DNA of 64,000 nt from DASZWJ01 sp963813895 (GCA_963813895.1 CAWFAS010000001.1:62001-126000); one strand, 5' to 3'; shown: positions 1-8,955, counted from the stretch's first letter. Notes: generated by a model from the sequence alone, not told the origin. Numbers and translations: made by a program.

Positions 1-144
1 ACATATCCTTTCTGGTTGTGGCCATTCTGTTGCAGCTGATCTTCCCGACATTTATTTAACTTCAGTGAAGAAATTTGTCACTTTCGCCACAAAATTAGAA
101 AATAAACCACCTGATGAACTGCCAATGTATCGCTCAAAACTGTG
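1..144 (+). CDS. C-terminal end of an alpha/beta hydrolase (second copy, cut by window edge)
   Basis: The frame covers the last 47 codons of the same alpha/beta hydrolase that is complete on the minus strand at 14283-15239. It includes the Gly-Cys-Gly-His stretch carrying the catalytic His and ends in Arg-Ser-Lys-Leu before TGA. It lies at the edge of the inverted 2.74 kb duplication, so the rest of the gene should lie to the left of the window. Function is taken from the full copy. Confidence 0.85.
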
Positions 145-235
145 ATGAGCCTCGCAAAATATTCGACTCAAGGACAAGTTAAATAACCTTGCGGATAGAT
201 GTAGATTGGTATCTTACTGAATATTTGTTATATGA

Positions 236-517
236 CTACCCTGAATGGTGTGCATGTGTTTTAACATATGCTTTTAATACGGCGTTTATCTTCGATTGAT
301 AGCCGCGCCCTTGTTTTTTAAAAAAGTCTATAATATCTTCATCTAATCGTAATGAAAGCGATACTTTATGAGTTGGCATAACAACCTCGGCGTTTTTCCA
401 AAATTCTTCATTAGTTTCTGGGCTATCTGAATAATTAATGCCCGAATCATCCTCTTCGTGAAGCTTTTTCCAATCAGTGTGACTTTTCAAATTGCTTTTG
501 GTAGATTTGGCGTTCAT
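236..517 (-). CDS. brnA: BrnA-like antitoxin, copy A (orphan)
   Basis: 93-residue protein. The C-terminal half has the signature of BrnA/COG3514 antitoxins: a short beta strand (VSLSLRLDEDIIDFFK) followed by a helix around GRGYQSKINAVLKAYV, i.e. a ribbon-helix-helix DNA-binding fold. BrnA normally neutralises the BrnT ribonuclease and autorepresses a brnT-brnA operon, with brnT upstream. No BrnT reading frame exists in the sequence upstream (518-600), so this is an orphan antitoxin. A good AGGG-type ribosome binding site precedes the ATG. It is identical to the copy at 13911-14192. Confidence 0.8.
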   Translation of the reverse strand: MNAKSTKSNLKSHTDWKKLHEEDDSGINYSDSPETNEEFWKNAEVVMPTHKVSLSLRLDEDIIDFFKKQGRGYQSKINAVLKAYVKTHAHHSG

Positions 518-599
518 AGCGATTTGCCCTCCGTATAGATATAATCCGTATTTTATGGCTGAACACTTCAGTGTGCTAGTGTCATAAAGTTATTAACAA

Positions 600-902
600 A
601 TGGGGGGATTCAAGTGTTTTTTACTAATTGACCTAAAATTAGGCAAACTAACTCATCAAGATGTTGGACAAATGGATACTTATGTAAGAATATATGATCA
701 GCAACGCAAAGGAGCAGATGATAATCCAACTATTGGCCTAATTTTATGTAGCCAAAGAAGTGAAGCAGTAGCTAAGTATTCTGTCTTGACCGAGAGTAAG
801 CAATTGTTTTCCTCTAAGTACTTACCCTATTTACCAAGCGAAGAAGAACTACATTTAGAATTGGAACGCGAGCGTGCCATTTTAAACCATATAAAGGATT
901 AA
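600..902 (+). pseudogene. C-terminal fragment of a YhcG/DUF1016-type PD-(D/E)XK nuclease, copy A
   Basis: The 100 residues match the end of YhcG-family nucleases: the strand-turn LLIDLKLGKLTHQDVGQMD carries the Asp and Lys of the PD-(D/E)XK core, followed by PTIGLILC, VAKYSV, KYLPYLPSEEEL. Family members are about 330-380 residues, so the N-terminal two-thirds is missing. The apparent ATG lies inside what is normally a continuous strand. It is a remnant, duplicated at 13526-13828. Confidence 0.75.
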
Positions 903-1332
903 ATTTAGGGTCCTTGCTTGGAATTATAAGATAGTCTATCCCTGCCATTGCCGACCGACACTGACGCTAGACGCTATCGAGAGGCAGTAGCCGCCATTGC
1001 TCCAGACGATCAGAAATTATAAGCCTGGGTTTTTGAAAAAGGGTTATGCCCAGGTGGCATTGGCAATTGCTTGATAGCGCATTTGCAGGCAGTTAATCCT
1101 CGTCCTAACCGATGGGGGGATCAGCGAGGATTTGTGGCTGTCGGCATGTAAATATATTGCGTGACTTTTGCGTGACCCTTCTCCACTATCATTGAAAATT
1201 GGACATTGTCCTTCACGGATCCTGGCACCTCTCCCAACGCATAAGTCAATTGTGGTTGGGTCTTTCCCACTTTAGTAGGCACATAATCAACCGTCCGTTT
1301 TGCTACTGCATTAATAAAAAAGGAGTCAATCT
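903..1332. other. Intergenic segment of copy A with one possible small ORF
   Basis: About 430 bases without a confident gene. On the minus strand a 53-codon frame with a GTG start (1121-1282) reads like protein (PTKVGKTQPQLTYALGEV...). It is extended without stops from an ATT upstream and is discussed with the copy at 13146-13307. The rest shows nothing recognisable. Confidence 0.5.
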
Positions 1333-1563
1333 ATGATTCTTAGTGAAAAAGCGATGTTATTTTTAGAAGAACACATTCCTGACCTCGCAGATGTAGCATT
1401 TAAGCAGGCTTATTGGGCAGCTCTTGCATCAGGCAGCAGCGTTCTTATCAGTGAAAATGGTGATCTGGTAGAGGTATTTCCTGACGGGAAACATAAATTC
1501 ATAAAACATTTGCCCCCAGCAACACCAGTCATGCGTGGCCAAAGGGTAGAAAAAAATCCATGA
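1333..1563 (+). CDS. Small protein preceding zeta-like toxin, putative antitoxin (copy A)
   Basis: 76 residues, AAGGAG ribosome binding site 7 bases before ATG. No family is recognised with certainty. The stop codon overlaps the ATG of the zeta-toxin-like gene (ATGA), the classical layout of a translationally coupled toxin-antitoxin pair, so an antitoxin role is inferred from context only. Identical copy at 12865-13095; a decayed third copy lies at about 8811-8955. Confidence 0.65.
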   Translation: MILSEKAMLFLEEHIPDLADVAFKQAYWAALASGSSVLISENGDLVEVFPDGKHKFIKHLPPATPVMRGQRVEKNP

Positions 1564-2312
1564 ATGAAGAAATTCCTCGATTACGAATGTTTGCAGGTCC
1601 GAATGGTTCAGGTAAAAGCACATTTAAATCTATCATCCGTCCTGAACTACTTGGAATATTTATCAATCCTGACGAAATTGAAAAGCAGATTCGGGATTAC
1701 AATTATCTAGATCTCGAAAGCTATCAAATAGAACCCACAGAAAAAGAAATTCTGAATTTTTTCATGAACTCTACGCTCTTAAAAGCGGTGGAGCTAGTGG
1801 ATGAGGCACATAATCTCCATTTTAATGACGGAAAGTTGAGTTTTTTCAATGTGGAAGTGAATGCCTATTTCGCTTCAGTCGCAGCAGATTTTATTCGTCA
1901 TAAGCTCATTGAGCGTTCGAAATCTTTTACTTTTGAGACTGTGATGTCTTTTCCAGATAAAGTTGAGTTGCTCCGCAAAGCGCAGTCAAGGGGCTATCGA
2001 ACCTATTTGTATTATATAGCCACAGAAGACCCCGTTATCAATATTTCACGCGTCCTCTACAGGGTTAAAATGGGCGGTCATTCTGTTCCGGAAGATAAGA
2101 TCGTAAGCCGCTATCAACGCTCTCTTGATTTGCTGATAGAAGCCATCCAATTCGCTAATCGCGCTTATATCTTTGACAACTCGACTCATGAGCACATCTG
2201 GTTAGCAGAGATCACGGATGGTCGTCTGCTGGAAATGAGAACGGATCAAGTACCAGCATGGCTTAAGAAAGCTTTAGGAAGCAAATTCAATATAGAAAAC
2301 AAGAGAACATAA
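1560..2312 (+). CDS. Zeta-toxin-like P-loop kinase (COG4185 family), copy A
   Basis: 250 residues. A Walker A loop, GPNGSGKST, stands at residues 13-21, followed by the zeta-type segment with INPDEIEKQIR. Later motifs include SFTFETVMSF and a C-terminal VPEDKIVSRYQRSL typical of COG4185 predicted ATPases related to zeta toxins, which phosphorylate UDP-GlcNAc-type substrates. The substrate here is unknown. Its start overlaps the stop of the preceding 76-residue gene. A copy is at 12116-12868. Confidence 0.8.
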   Translation: MNEEIPRLRMFAGPNGSGKSTFKSIIRPELLGIFINPDEIEKQIRDYNYLDLESYQIEPTEKEILNFFMNSTLLKAVELVDEAHNLHFNDGKLSFFNVEVNAYFASVAADFIRHKLIERSKSFTFETVMSFPDKVELLRKAQSRGYRTYLYYIATEDPVINISRVLYRVKMGGHSVPEDKIVSRYQRSLDLLIEAIQFANRAYIFDNSTHEHIWLAEITDGRLLEMRTDQVPAWLKKALGSKFNIENKRT

Positions 2313-2684
2313 TAATTTATGACAATAAAATTATATCTATTGTAGATCAATTCGGAGAAAGTTTACTTTTTTGTATTATCGACTACTTTAAGTAGTCATA
2401 TTAGAAAGCTCAGAAGCACGCATAGATAGTCGTTTTTTAATTAAATTTTGAAAGAACTCTTCCACCATAACCCCGTAAATCGGCACATTCAAATAACCCG
2501 AAGGTTCTGTGGATTCCCCCGAGAGTCAGATTTTCTAAAATTGGCTGATCAGTTTGGGCATATATAGTCCTGTGGGGATTTTGTGGGGATGAGCTAGACA
2601 TTGTTAGACACAGTACGCCAAATTGTAGTGGGCGTCACGGTTAAAAACAATTTATAATCAATAACTTACAAACCACGTGGCGGG
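2313..2684. other. Gene-free arm next to the tRNA-Lys fragment (copy A)
   Basis: No convincing gene. A minus-strand frame at 2388-2468 could encode 26 residues (MVEEFFQNLIKKRLSMRA...) but has no recognised family. The stretch from about 2540 to 2672 (CCCCACA-rich, reversed) recurs as copy B at 11756-11885 and as a diverged relative at 18588-18716, so it behaves as the arm of an attachment site. Confidence 0.5.
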
Positions 2685-2729
2685 CTTTTAATCCGTTGGT
2701 CCCGCGTTCGAATCGCGGACGGCCCACCA
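2685..2729 (+). repeat. tRNA-Lys(UUU) 3'-end fragment, putative att site 1
   Basis: 45 nt comprising the anticodon loop CTTTTAATCC, the T-arm (CGCGTTCGAATCGCG) and the acceptor 3' strand ending CGGCCCACCA. The 5' half of the tRNA is absent, so this is not a functional tRNA. A conserved 3' tRNA end without its 5' half is the usual footprint of integration by a tRNA-targeting tyrosine integrase. Confidence 0.85.
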
Positions 2730-3135
2730 ATTAAATCAAAGACTTACGCAACTTTCCCATTCTCCTCTAAAACGACTTGCGCGACTTTTGCGCGAGTCAG
2801 CCCATCGCGTTAACTCTAAATTTCCAAAAAATTCAAAAATTTTATTTATGGCGCCACCATTTATACAAATAAATGATTCAAGTCAACAAACAAATACAAA
2901 AAATTTATATGCTAATTGAGTCTTTTTCCAAGCATATGAAGTTTAATCCGTTGCTTGGATTGAGACATACTGCTCGGAGAAAACTATATTTTATAGGTAA
3001 TCCACTGACAAACAACTGCAATACGGGGTTGTAAGCCCAAACCGGCGGAATTTGTCCAAACATACCAAATCGTCAGCTACTCCCATCTGATAACTTTTTA
3101 CCAGGATCGGGGCCGGACCTCGATTTGTGATTGGT

Positions 3136-3320
3136 GGGAAATTTCGAGGGTTTGGGCTTCCCAAATATAAAGGTCGTAAACCTATCGCATCAGATCGACA
3201 GCAGGAAGTTATGCGTCTTGTAGCCGCTGGTGTGTCAAAAGCAAGCATTGCCAAGCAATGCTTAGCATAGGAGAAGCCACAATATATCGAATTCTAAAAA
3301 GGCAATCAGACAAAAAATAG
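3136..3320 (+). pseudogene. C-terminal remnant of a serine recombinase/resolvase
   Basis: The frame reads RGFGLPKYKGRKPIAS, then RQQEVMRLVAAGVSKASIAKQ, and after a frameshift near 3265 IGEATIYRILKRQ and a stop. This is the Hin/Tn3-resolvase C-terminal helix-turn-helix (GRKP...IA...IG.ATIYRIL). The catalytic N-terminal domain with its serine is missing. Together with the Tn3 transposase scrap at 54262 it suggests past Tn3-family elements. Confidence 0.7.
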
Positions 3321-3368
3321 TTCAAACTGGTTTTCTGTTTCGTTTTTTTAAATAGTTGAGTCTATAAG

Positions 3369-3860
3369 ATGGTCCTACAGTCACGCAAAATGAAAGTGAA
3401 TAAAAAATTCCGGCCACTTCCTGAGGATGGAGGGGATGAACTTTATCCAAACGGGGTTTTTTTATTTAATATTACCAAGCTTGTAAAATTCATCAAGGCC
3501 AGTCCGCACCTGTTTCAACCAGAGGAGGTTTTAATAAAAACCGCTAGAACTTGCCCATCTTCCAACCTGAGTGAATCCACAATCCAAACTGCAAACTTGG
3601 CAGACCCAATCATTTTAGCTGAAATCGCCCCTGACAGGTTTAATGTTATTGATGGTCACCATCGCCTGGAAAGAGCTTATAGAGATGGAGAAAGCAAAAT
3701 CCTTGCCTACAGAGTAATGGCCGAACAACATGTTGCATTTCTGTCCTCAGTAGAAACGTATAAGGAATATATTCAGTATTGGAATGAAAAAATAAAAAGG
3801 TATGATAAATATTCCTGTCCACCACAGCAATTATCGAACACAGAAAATCAACATCGGTAA
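3369..3860 (+). CDS. ParB/sulfiredoxin-like domain protein
   Basis: 163 residues. The centre reads DPIILAEI...FNVIDGHHRLERAYRDG, the ParB/Srx fold signature (strand, then G-H-H-R nucleotide-binding turn). Such stand-alone proteins occur on plasmids and islands; some bind CTP or act as nucleases. No partition ATPase (ParA) is nearby, so a partition role is not supported. Start chosen as the first ATG; MKVNKKF at residue 8 is an alternative. Confidence 0.6.
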   Translation: MVLQSRKMKVNKKFRPLPEDGGDELYPNGVFLFNITKLVKFIKASPHLFQPEEVLIKTARTCPSSNLSESTIQTANLADPIILAEIAPDRFNVIDGHHRLERAYRDGESKILAYRVMAEQHVAFLSSVETYKEYIQYWNEKIKRYDKYSCPPQQLSNTENQHR

Positions 3861-3909
3861 ATTAGAGGAAAGTGATAAGTGGAACTAATATCAGAAAAAA
3901 TGTAAAACA

Positions 3910-4110
3910 GTGGTAGACTGCCATGAGATTGCAACTATGGATGCTAATGGCGAAGATGAGGCTGCGGCGGGTTGGTTAACTTGCATAGAGGAAATGTTCG
4001 ACAAATTTGAACATGTAAAAGTTTTGGGAAATGAAGTTATGTTGGAGGGATTTGACCTGAAAGGTAAGCGTTTAGCCAACCTTTCAATTACCCACATTTT
4101 CCAATGCTAA
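3910..4110 (+). CDS. Small hypothetical protein, probably truncated by the IS4 remnant
   Basis: GTG start, 66 codons. The first 55 residues (DEAAAGWLTCIEEMF...VKVLGNEVMLEGFDLKGKRL) look like a folded acidic protein. The final residues run into the end of the IS4-family transposase fragment on the other strand, so the native C-terminus is probably lost. Family not recognised. Confidence 0.4.
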   Translation: MVDCHEIATMDANGEDEAAAGWLTCIEEMFDKFEHVKVLGNEVMLEGFDLKGKRLANLSITHIFQC

Positions 4111-4893
4111 ATCAAACCCCAATCTAATATCAGTCAATCGAGATAATCCTCTCCACATAACAATATTTCCAGGTGGTCCGTCATTGGAGCGATCAAGGTA
4201 ACCACCCAGTTTTGCAATTATAAGCAGATAGTGGGACAAATCTTTCTTTTTTTTGACATTTTTCTTAGATAAATTATCTAGTAAATTAATTTCTATATTT
4301 GTCAAAGCTAAAAAAGGTGATGCAGTTCTGCTAACTCGATTAATGATTGTCATCCAGAAAATTCGCCAGCTTAGAATACAAAACACTGAAATTAAATTGG
4401 CTAGTCGATCTGCTGTTCTCAGCTTAGATTCTTCAGCTTTACAGCCTGATTTTAGGATTTTAAAGAATGTCTCTATTTTCCACCTCATAGCATACCAATT
4501 AATTTTTTCAATGGCTTCCTCGAGTGTATTAATTGACAAATCTGTTATTAATTTCCAGCTGATCTTTTCTCTATTTTCAGGTTTTTTATGTTCTTCAGCA
4601 TGTATCACGTACAGTACTAATTTAGGGTATTTATTTTGTTTACCAATGGGAGGCAGTACTTTGATTTGTTTAAATTTTACAGAGAGATTTATTTTAATTT
4701 TTTTCCTTCTTTTATCTTCTATTTCAATTTGATGTTTACCTTTTATTGTGGGTTTTTCCATTTCATCAGCTATTGTGTGATTCCCATCTTCAGCAAGGCG
4801 GTCTACACAGGTTCTCACTAGAAAATGAGCATCTGACTCTCTTGCGGAACAATAAAGTTCATAAATATCGCTTTCGCGATCACCCACGTGCAC
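4084..4893 (-). pseudogene. IS4-family (Tn5/IS50-like) transposase, N-terminally truncated
   Basis: 269 codons from an internal ATG; the frame continues upstream to about 4945 without a proper start. Motifs visible: VGDRESDIYELY (second catalytic Asp of DDE) and the YREK-type region YAMRWKIETFFKILKSGC with the catalytic Glu. Full Tn5-type transposases are about 450-470 residues, so roughly 150 N-terminal residues including the first Asp are missing. It abuts the LysE fragment at 4945 directly, marking a deletion or recombination joint. Confidence 0.85.
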
Positions 4894-4941
4894 ACACCGC
4901 CGAGAATTATTTAATAACTGATTAGCGGTCTGTCGATATTT

Positions 4942-5292
4942 ATGCGGAAAAAAAAATCACTTAATTTCAACGAAGTTGCCAGTCATTCAATAATAAATCA
5001 TCGCAAAGATTTTTTAGACGGATTTATCACCAGTATAACCAATCCTAAAATTGCTTTATTCTATCTATTGGTTATTCCACAATTTATTCAACCCGGCAAG
5101 AGCATCACATTGCAACTTTTATTATTAGTATTTTTCCAAAATATTATGAAATTAATATCTTTGGTTTTTTATTCAAATTTAGCTAATAAGGTTAAATTAT
5201 TTTTATTAAAAGGTAAGGATATTATGATTCAATACTTATGTGGTGCTGCGATTATTGCGGCTGGCGCTTTTATTTTATTCGATAATTTTTAA
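4942..5292 (+). pseudogene. LysE/RhtB-family amino-acid exporter, C-terminal half
   Basis: From about residue 20 the frame matches the second half of LysE/RhtB exporters (FLDGFITSITNPKIALFYLLVIPQFI, then three hydrophobic helices). The first helices are missing and the first ~15 residues derive from the joint with the IS4 fragment. Family length is about 205; only about 95 native residues remain. Confidence 0.75.
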
Positions 5293-5293
5293 T

Positions 5294-6361
5294 ATGCCAT
5301 ATTTTAGCCCCAATTATTTTGTAGCGCGCAATAAAATTTTAAACTTAGTTAAAAATACAAATGCTGTTGCTAAATCTTTTCAACATCCACGTTTTTTGAT
5401 GGATGGATCTCCTTTGTGGTTGGATTTAATACAATTAGGCAAGCCGACAGCAGATGTCTGCTTGGTTTTCCTATCCGCCGTACATGGTGTAGAAGGCTTT
5501 TGTGGCTCTGCCTGTCAAAATTATATTTTAGAAAATCAGCACTTATTCAGGGATATTGGCTGTCTAATTATTCATGCCGTTAACCCTTATGGATATGCTA
5601 ATCTATCGCGTACAAATGAAGATAATATCGATTTAAATCGCCATTTCGTTGATTTTACAAAACCAGTGCCTCCCAACCCAATTTACGCTAAAATCGCTGA
5701 TTTTTTTCTGCCAAAAATTTGGGGAGAAAATTATTTTTCACAACTAATCCAACAGATTAAAGCAATTTTTCCTGAAGATACTTTAGAGAATATTCAAAAG
5801 AATATTTATCGAGGACAGTTTGCTTGGGATAAAGGAATTTTTTATGGCGGGTCAGCCCCTTCTTGGTCAAAAATAATTATTGAAGAAATTTTTAAAGCCA
5901 TTTCGCCGAACAAACGACATATTATTTGTATTGATATTCACAGTGGTTTAGGCTCTTATGGTATTCCGTCACTAATTCATTGCCGATCTGATGCGAATTC
6001 CTTGCAAAGAGCCAAACAATGGTTTGCCCATGACCTGACTTCTTGGGAAGAAGAAAATGCAGTATCCAGTTATTTTGATGGAAAATTATTAATTGGCTTA
6101 GCCCGACAATTTAATAATATCGCGATGACTAATTTTACCTTAGAATTTGGTAGTCGTCCCAAACAGGTTACTTTACATGCGATACTGACGGATAATTGGT
6201 TGCGTAGTAAAGAAATAAATCCCAAAAATCAAGAGTATAAAAAATTGCAACATATTGTTAAAGATGCTTTTGCGCCAGAGGAAGAACAATGGCAGCAACA
6301 AGTAATTTCTAATTTTGATTATTTCTTGAAAAAAATTACCACCGTTGCCCATTCATTATAA
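5294..6361 (+). CDS. DUF2817 / M14-like metallopeptidase family protein
   Basis: 355 residues from ATG at 5294, one base after the LysE stop; a longer frame from 5240 lies within LysE and is less likely. The M14 carboxypeptidase-like fold is visible: SAVHGVEGFCGSACQ (metal-binding His and Glu), NPYGYANLSRTNEDNIDLNR, then IDIHSGLGSYG with a third metal His, and LEFGS near the end. DUF2817 proteins are predicted zinc peptidases or deacylases; the substrate is unknown. A cytoplasmic location is likely (no signal peptide). Confidence 0.75.
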   Translation: MPYFSPNYFVARNKILNLVKNTNAVAKSFQHPRFLMDGSPLWLDLIQLGKPTADVCLVFLSAVHGVEGFCGSACQNYILENQHLFRDIGCLIIHAVNPYGYANLSRTNEDNIDLNRHFVDFTKPVPPNPIYAKIADFFLPKIWGENYFSQLIQQIKAIFPEDTLENIQKNIYRGQFAWDKGIFYGGSAPSWSKIIIEEIFKAISPNKRHIICIDIHSGLGSYGIPSLIHCRSDANSLQRAKQWFAHDLTSWEEENAVSSYFDGKLLIGLARQFNNIAMTNFTLEFGSRPKQVTLHAILTDNWLRSKEINPKNQEYKKLQHIVKDAFAPEEEQWQQQVISNFDYFLKKITTVAHSL

Positions 6362-6383
6362 TTTGCAAATATGAGACTTTATT

Positions 6384-7022
6384 ATGGAATCTAAAAAAAA
6401 ACCTATGTATTCTTATTTTTTTACTGAACAAGAATACCGAGATAAACTCGGACAGGTTCATAAAAAAGAACCTGAGGGTGCTTTGGAGGTGGGCGCAGTC
6501 TTTCCTGATGTGGTTTTAGTTAGCAATACAGGTAACATTGTTAAAATTGCAGAAATTGCGAAAACTAAAAATGTTGTATTATTCTTTTATCCTGGAGATA
6601 AAGAAGGGTTACGTTATCCAGAATTAATGGGATGTACACCTCAAGCCTGCAGCTTTAGAGATGCAATGAGTCAATTTGCAAAAGAAAGGACAACCGTTTA
6701 TGGAGTGAGCTTTCAGTCGCCAGAGCGTCAGAAAGATTTCGCGCAAAGAGAAAAACTAAATTTCCTGATTTTAAATGATACAGATCAAGTTTTAGCTTCC
6801 GCCTTAGGAATATCCGTGTGGCAATCAAAGTCAGGTCAAAAATTTCCTGCCAGACAAACTTACGTCATTGTCAGCGGAAAAATAAATGCAATTTATAAGG
6901 AAATAAGTGCAGATGACGTTGCCACGCATGTATCAGAAGTTTTATCCTACATTAAAAGCCTACCGAAAGTTGAAGCAGATAATACTAGGATAGAGACTTC
7001 GCACATTAGATCTAAATTATAA
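6384..7022 (+). CDS. Peroxiredoxin of BCP/PrxQ-type (AhpC/TSA) with C-terminal SKL
   Basis: 212 residues. The thioredoxin-fold peroxiredoxin core runs from about residue 33 to 190, with VVLFFYPGDKEG and the active site GCTPQACSFRD, where Cys84 is the likely peroxidatic and Cys89 the resolving cysteine (spacing as in BCP). BCP proteins are about 155 residues; this one has a 30-residue N-terminal lead and a tail VEADNTRIETSHIRSKL. The terminal Arg-Ser-Lys-Leu is a consensus type 1 peroxisomal targeting signal. It follows the DUF2817 gene by 22 bases and may be co-transcribed. Peroxidase activity is predicted from the family; targeting is inference. Confidence 0.85.
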   Translation: MESKKKPMYSYFFTEQEYRDKLGQVHKKEPEGALEVGAVFPDVVLVSNTGNIVKIAEIAKTKNVVLFFYPGDKEGLRYPELMGCTPQACSFRDAMSQFAKERTTVYGVSFQSPERQKDFAQREKLNFLILNDTDQVLASALGISVWQSKSGQKFPARQTYVIVSGKINAIYKEISADDVATHVSEVLSYIKSLPKVEADNTRIETSHIRSKL

Positions 7023-7089
7023 TGCTAATAATTTATTTTAAACTGGCCCATATTACTTATTTAATATAGATGTCAGTATTGTCAACTCG

Positions 7090-7620
7090 GTGACAAAAAA
7101 TCTATTTTGTATCGAAAAAAATCAGCAATGTTACTATATCCCTTATACAGGTAAGGCCGATTTAAACCAAGGAAATTTAGCCGCAAAAAATGCTATTATA
7201 TTTGTACATGGTATCCTAAAAGATTCTACAAGCATTTGCAGAAACCTTCAGGAGGTAATGCCCAGCGTCCTAGCTAAAAGTACCTTGGTCATATGTCCCC
7301 AATTTTTAACGCCGGGTGATGTATCAAAAAGTCACTATATACAAAAAAATATTTTGGCTTGGCCATTTGAAAGCTGGGATCAGGGCAGTAATTCTATTAA
7401 TACAAGTAATACAAGATTTCGAATCAGCTCCTTTAAGGTATTAGATTCTCTGGTAGAAAATTTTTCAGACCGCTCTAAGTATCCTAATATGAAAAACATT
7501 ATTATATTAGGATTTTCTGCTGGCGCACAACTTATTCAACGCTATGCGGCCTTATCCACAGTAGATCAATATATCAATAAAAATAGAATTGCTTTGGTAT
7601 TTGAACCCGCGACATTATAT
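7090..7620 (+). pseudogene. Alpha/beta hydrolase, truncated at 3' end
   Basis: GTG-initiated frame with NAIIFVHGILKDS (oxyanion region) and IIILGFSAGAQ, the G-x-S-x-G nucleophile elbow. The frame stops shortly after the strand RIALVFEPATLY because the sequence changes abruptly into the AbiEii gene near 7605-7620. The Asp and His of the triad are therefore absent and the protein is not expected to be active. Confidence 0.7.
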
Positions 7621-8524
7621 TCGTCAGGTTGATTTGCTATTGAAGATATTACCAATTGTTGCGAGAGAATCTTGTTTTTCTATAAAAGGTGGAACGGCGA
7701 TTAATTTATTTTTGAGCGATTTTCCGAGATTGTCAGTGGATATTGATTTGGTTTATTTGCCATTAGAGAATAGAGAAACGGCGTTGGCAGGCATTGGAAA
7801 ATCATTGCTAAATATCAAGCAAGAAATTATGAGGCGATTTCAAGGAGTTGCAATAGCGGAAAAGAGAATTAGTAACCCAGATCGACTATCTAAATTGATT
7901 GTGGGTGATCAGGAAAAAATAAAAATTGAACCCAATGAAATTCTTCGTGGTACCTTATTTCCTTCTCAAAAACATGATTTATCTCCCGCTGCAGAGGAAT
8001 TATTCGAGCAATCTGTCGTAAATGTATCCATATTGTCAGTTGCTGACCTTTATGCGGGAAAAATCTGTGCTGCATTAGATCGACAACATCCCAGAGACTT
8101 ATTTGATATTTATTTGTTATATCAACATGAGGGATTAACTGCTGAGATTCGGGCAGCGTTTGTCGTGTATTTAGCCAGCTGTCCTCGCCCTATGCATGAA
8201 CTGCTCAACCCCAATTGGCTCGATCAAGCAGATTTATTTATCAATGAATTTCAAGGCATGACCAGAATTCCAGTAGAATATGACGACTTAGTGGCAGCTC
8301 GTTCACGGTTAATCAACGATCTCCGCGCTCAACTTACAGAAAATGAAAAGCAATTTTTGCTGTCGCTAAAAATGGGCAAACCTGATTATGCACTGATGCC
8401 TTTCCCACATTTAGATCGATTGCCCGCTTTGCACTGGAAATTATTGAACATTCGGAAAATCAGTCAAGTTAAGCACCGGCAAATGGTTGTTGCACTAGAA
8501 AAAGCATTATATGGTTATAGCTAG
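7605..8524 (+). pseudogene. AbiEii/AbiGii nucleotidyltransferase toxin, 5'-fused
   Basis: From YIRQVDLLLKILPIVARE onward the sequence follows AbiEii-type toxins: CFSIKGGTAINLFLSDFPRLSVDIDLVYLP holds the GG and D-x-D motifs of the nucleotidyltransferase fold. Later come DLYAGKICAALDRQHPRDLFDIYLL and a helical C-terminus. About 300 residues is the normal length, so only the first handful of residues and the start codon were lost when it was joined to the hydrolase. The cognate antitoxin gene (AbiEi) is a fragment on the other strand at 8947-9254, so the system is scrambled. Confidence 0.75.
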
Positions 8525-8813
8525 CGCAATATTCTCCGGGATGGTAAAGGACCAGTAGCCTTTCTACATCATTCTCTGAGAGTATCTGTCCAGCATAGCC
8601 ATATATAAGTACACAATAAATCGAAATGAGAATAATGAAGTAGGTTGTGTTATTTTCGCGGGCAATATCGGCCAGGTTTTTTATGCACTCCTTTGGTAAT
8701 GGTAACTCTAATTTCTTTCCTTTAAAATTCATATTTGGAGAACGAGGATGGTCGGTGGGAAAGAGAGCAGGAAGATTTTCTTTTAATAACATTCGTAGCC
8801 GAGGAATTTTCAT
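8469..8813 (-). pseudogene. Chimeric remnant: zeta-toxin start joined to NRPS condensation-domain fragment
   Basis: The first residues (MKIPRLRM) copy the N-terminus of the zeta-like toxin. They run directly into ALFPTDHPRSP, GKKLELPLPKECIKNLADIA and TTYFIILISIYCVLIYGYAGQ, which is the typical inter-motif segment of an NRPS condensation domain (LPTDRPR..., then a helix ending in YSGQ). The last part overlaps the AbiEii 3' end and is not native. It is a by-product of recombination, not a functional gene. Confidence 0.65.
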
Positions 8814-8955
8814 TCATTGCTTTTTTTCTAACCTTTGGCCAACCATAACTAGTATTGCTGGGGGCAAGTGTTTTATGAATTTATGCTTCCCATCAGGAAA
8901 TACCTCTACCTGATCACTATTTTCACTAATAAGAACGCTGCTCCCATCATGTAAT
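8811..8955 (-). pseudogene. Decayed third copy of the zeta-toxin antitoxin region
   Basis: Bases here align with 12866-13010 (the small gene preceding the zeta toxin): shared runs such as GGGGGCAA and TTTTATGAATTTATG, the TACCTCTACC stretch and AAGAACGCTGCT. Small indels break the frame. It ends where the AbiEi fragment begins. Confidence 0.7.

Larger units (their letters stand above)
1..2740 (+). repeat. Inverted long repeat, copy A (partner at 11688-14427)
   Basis: Every gene in this block reappears on the opposite strand, with paired positions always summing to 14428, so there is no net insertion or deletion over about 2.7 kb. The proteins encoded in both copies are identical. Identity stops just past the tRNA-Lys 3' fragment, around 2740. 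The left limit is outside the window. The two copies face each other across about 8.9 kb, which makes inversion of the intervening DNA possible by homologous recombination. Confidence 0.95.

Noticed and set aside
2685..2729. Functional tRNA-Lys gene
   Set aside because: The acceptor 5' strand and D-arm are missing at all three copies; upstream bases cannot form the cloverleaf.
2991..3254. Minus-strand frame of 87 codons
   Set aside because: It is the shadow of the serine recombinase remnant on the plus strand.
5240..5293. Longer start for the DUF2817 gene
   Set aside because: The extra 18 residues overlap the LysE coding frame and are not part of the M14-like fold.
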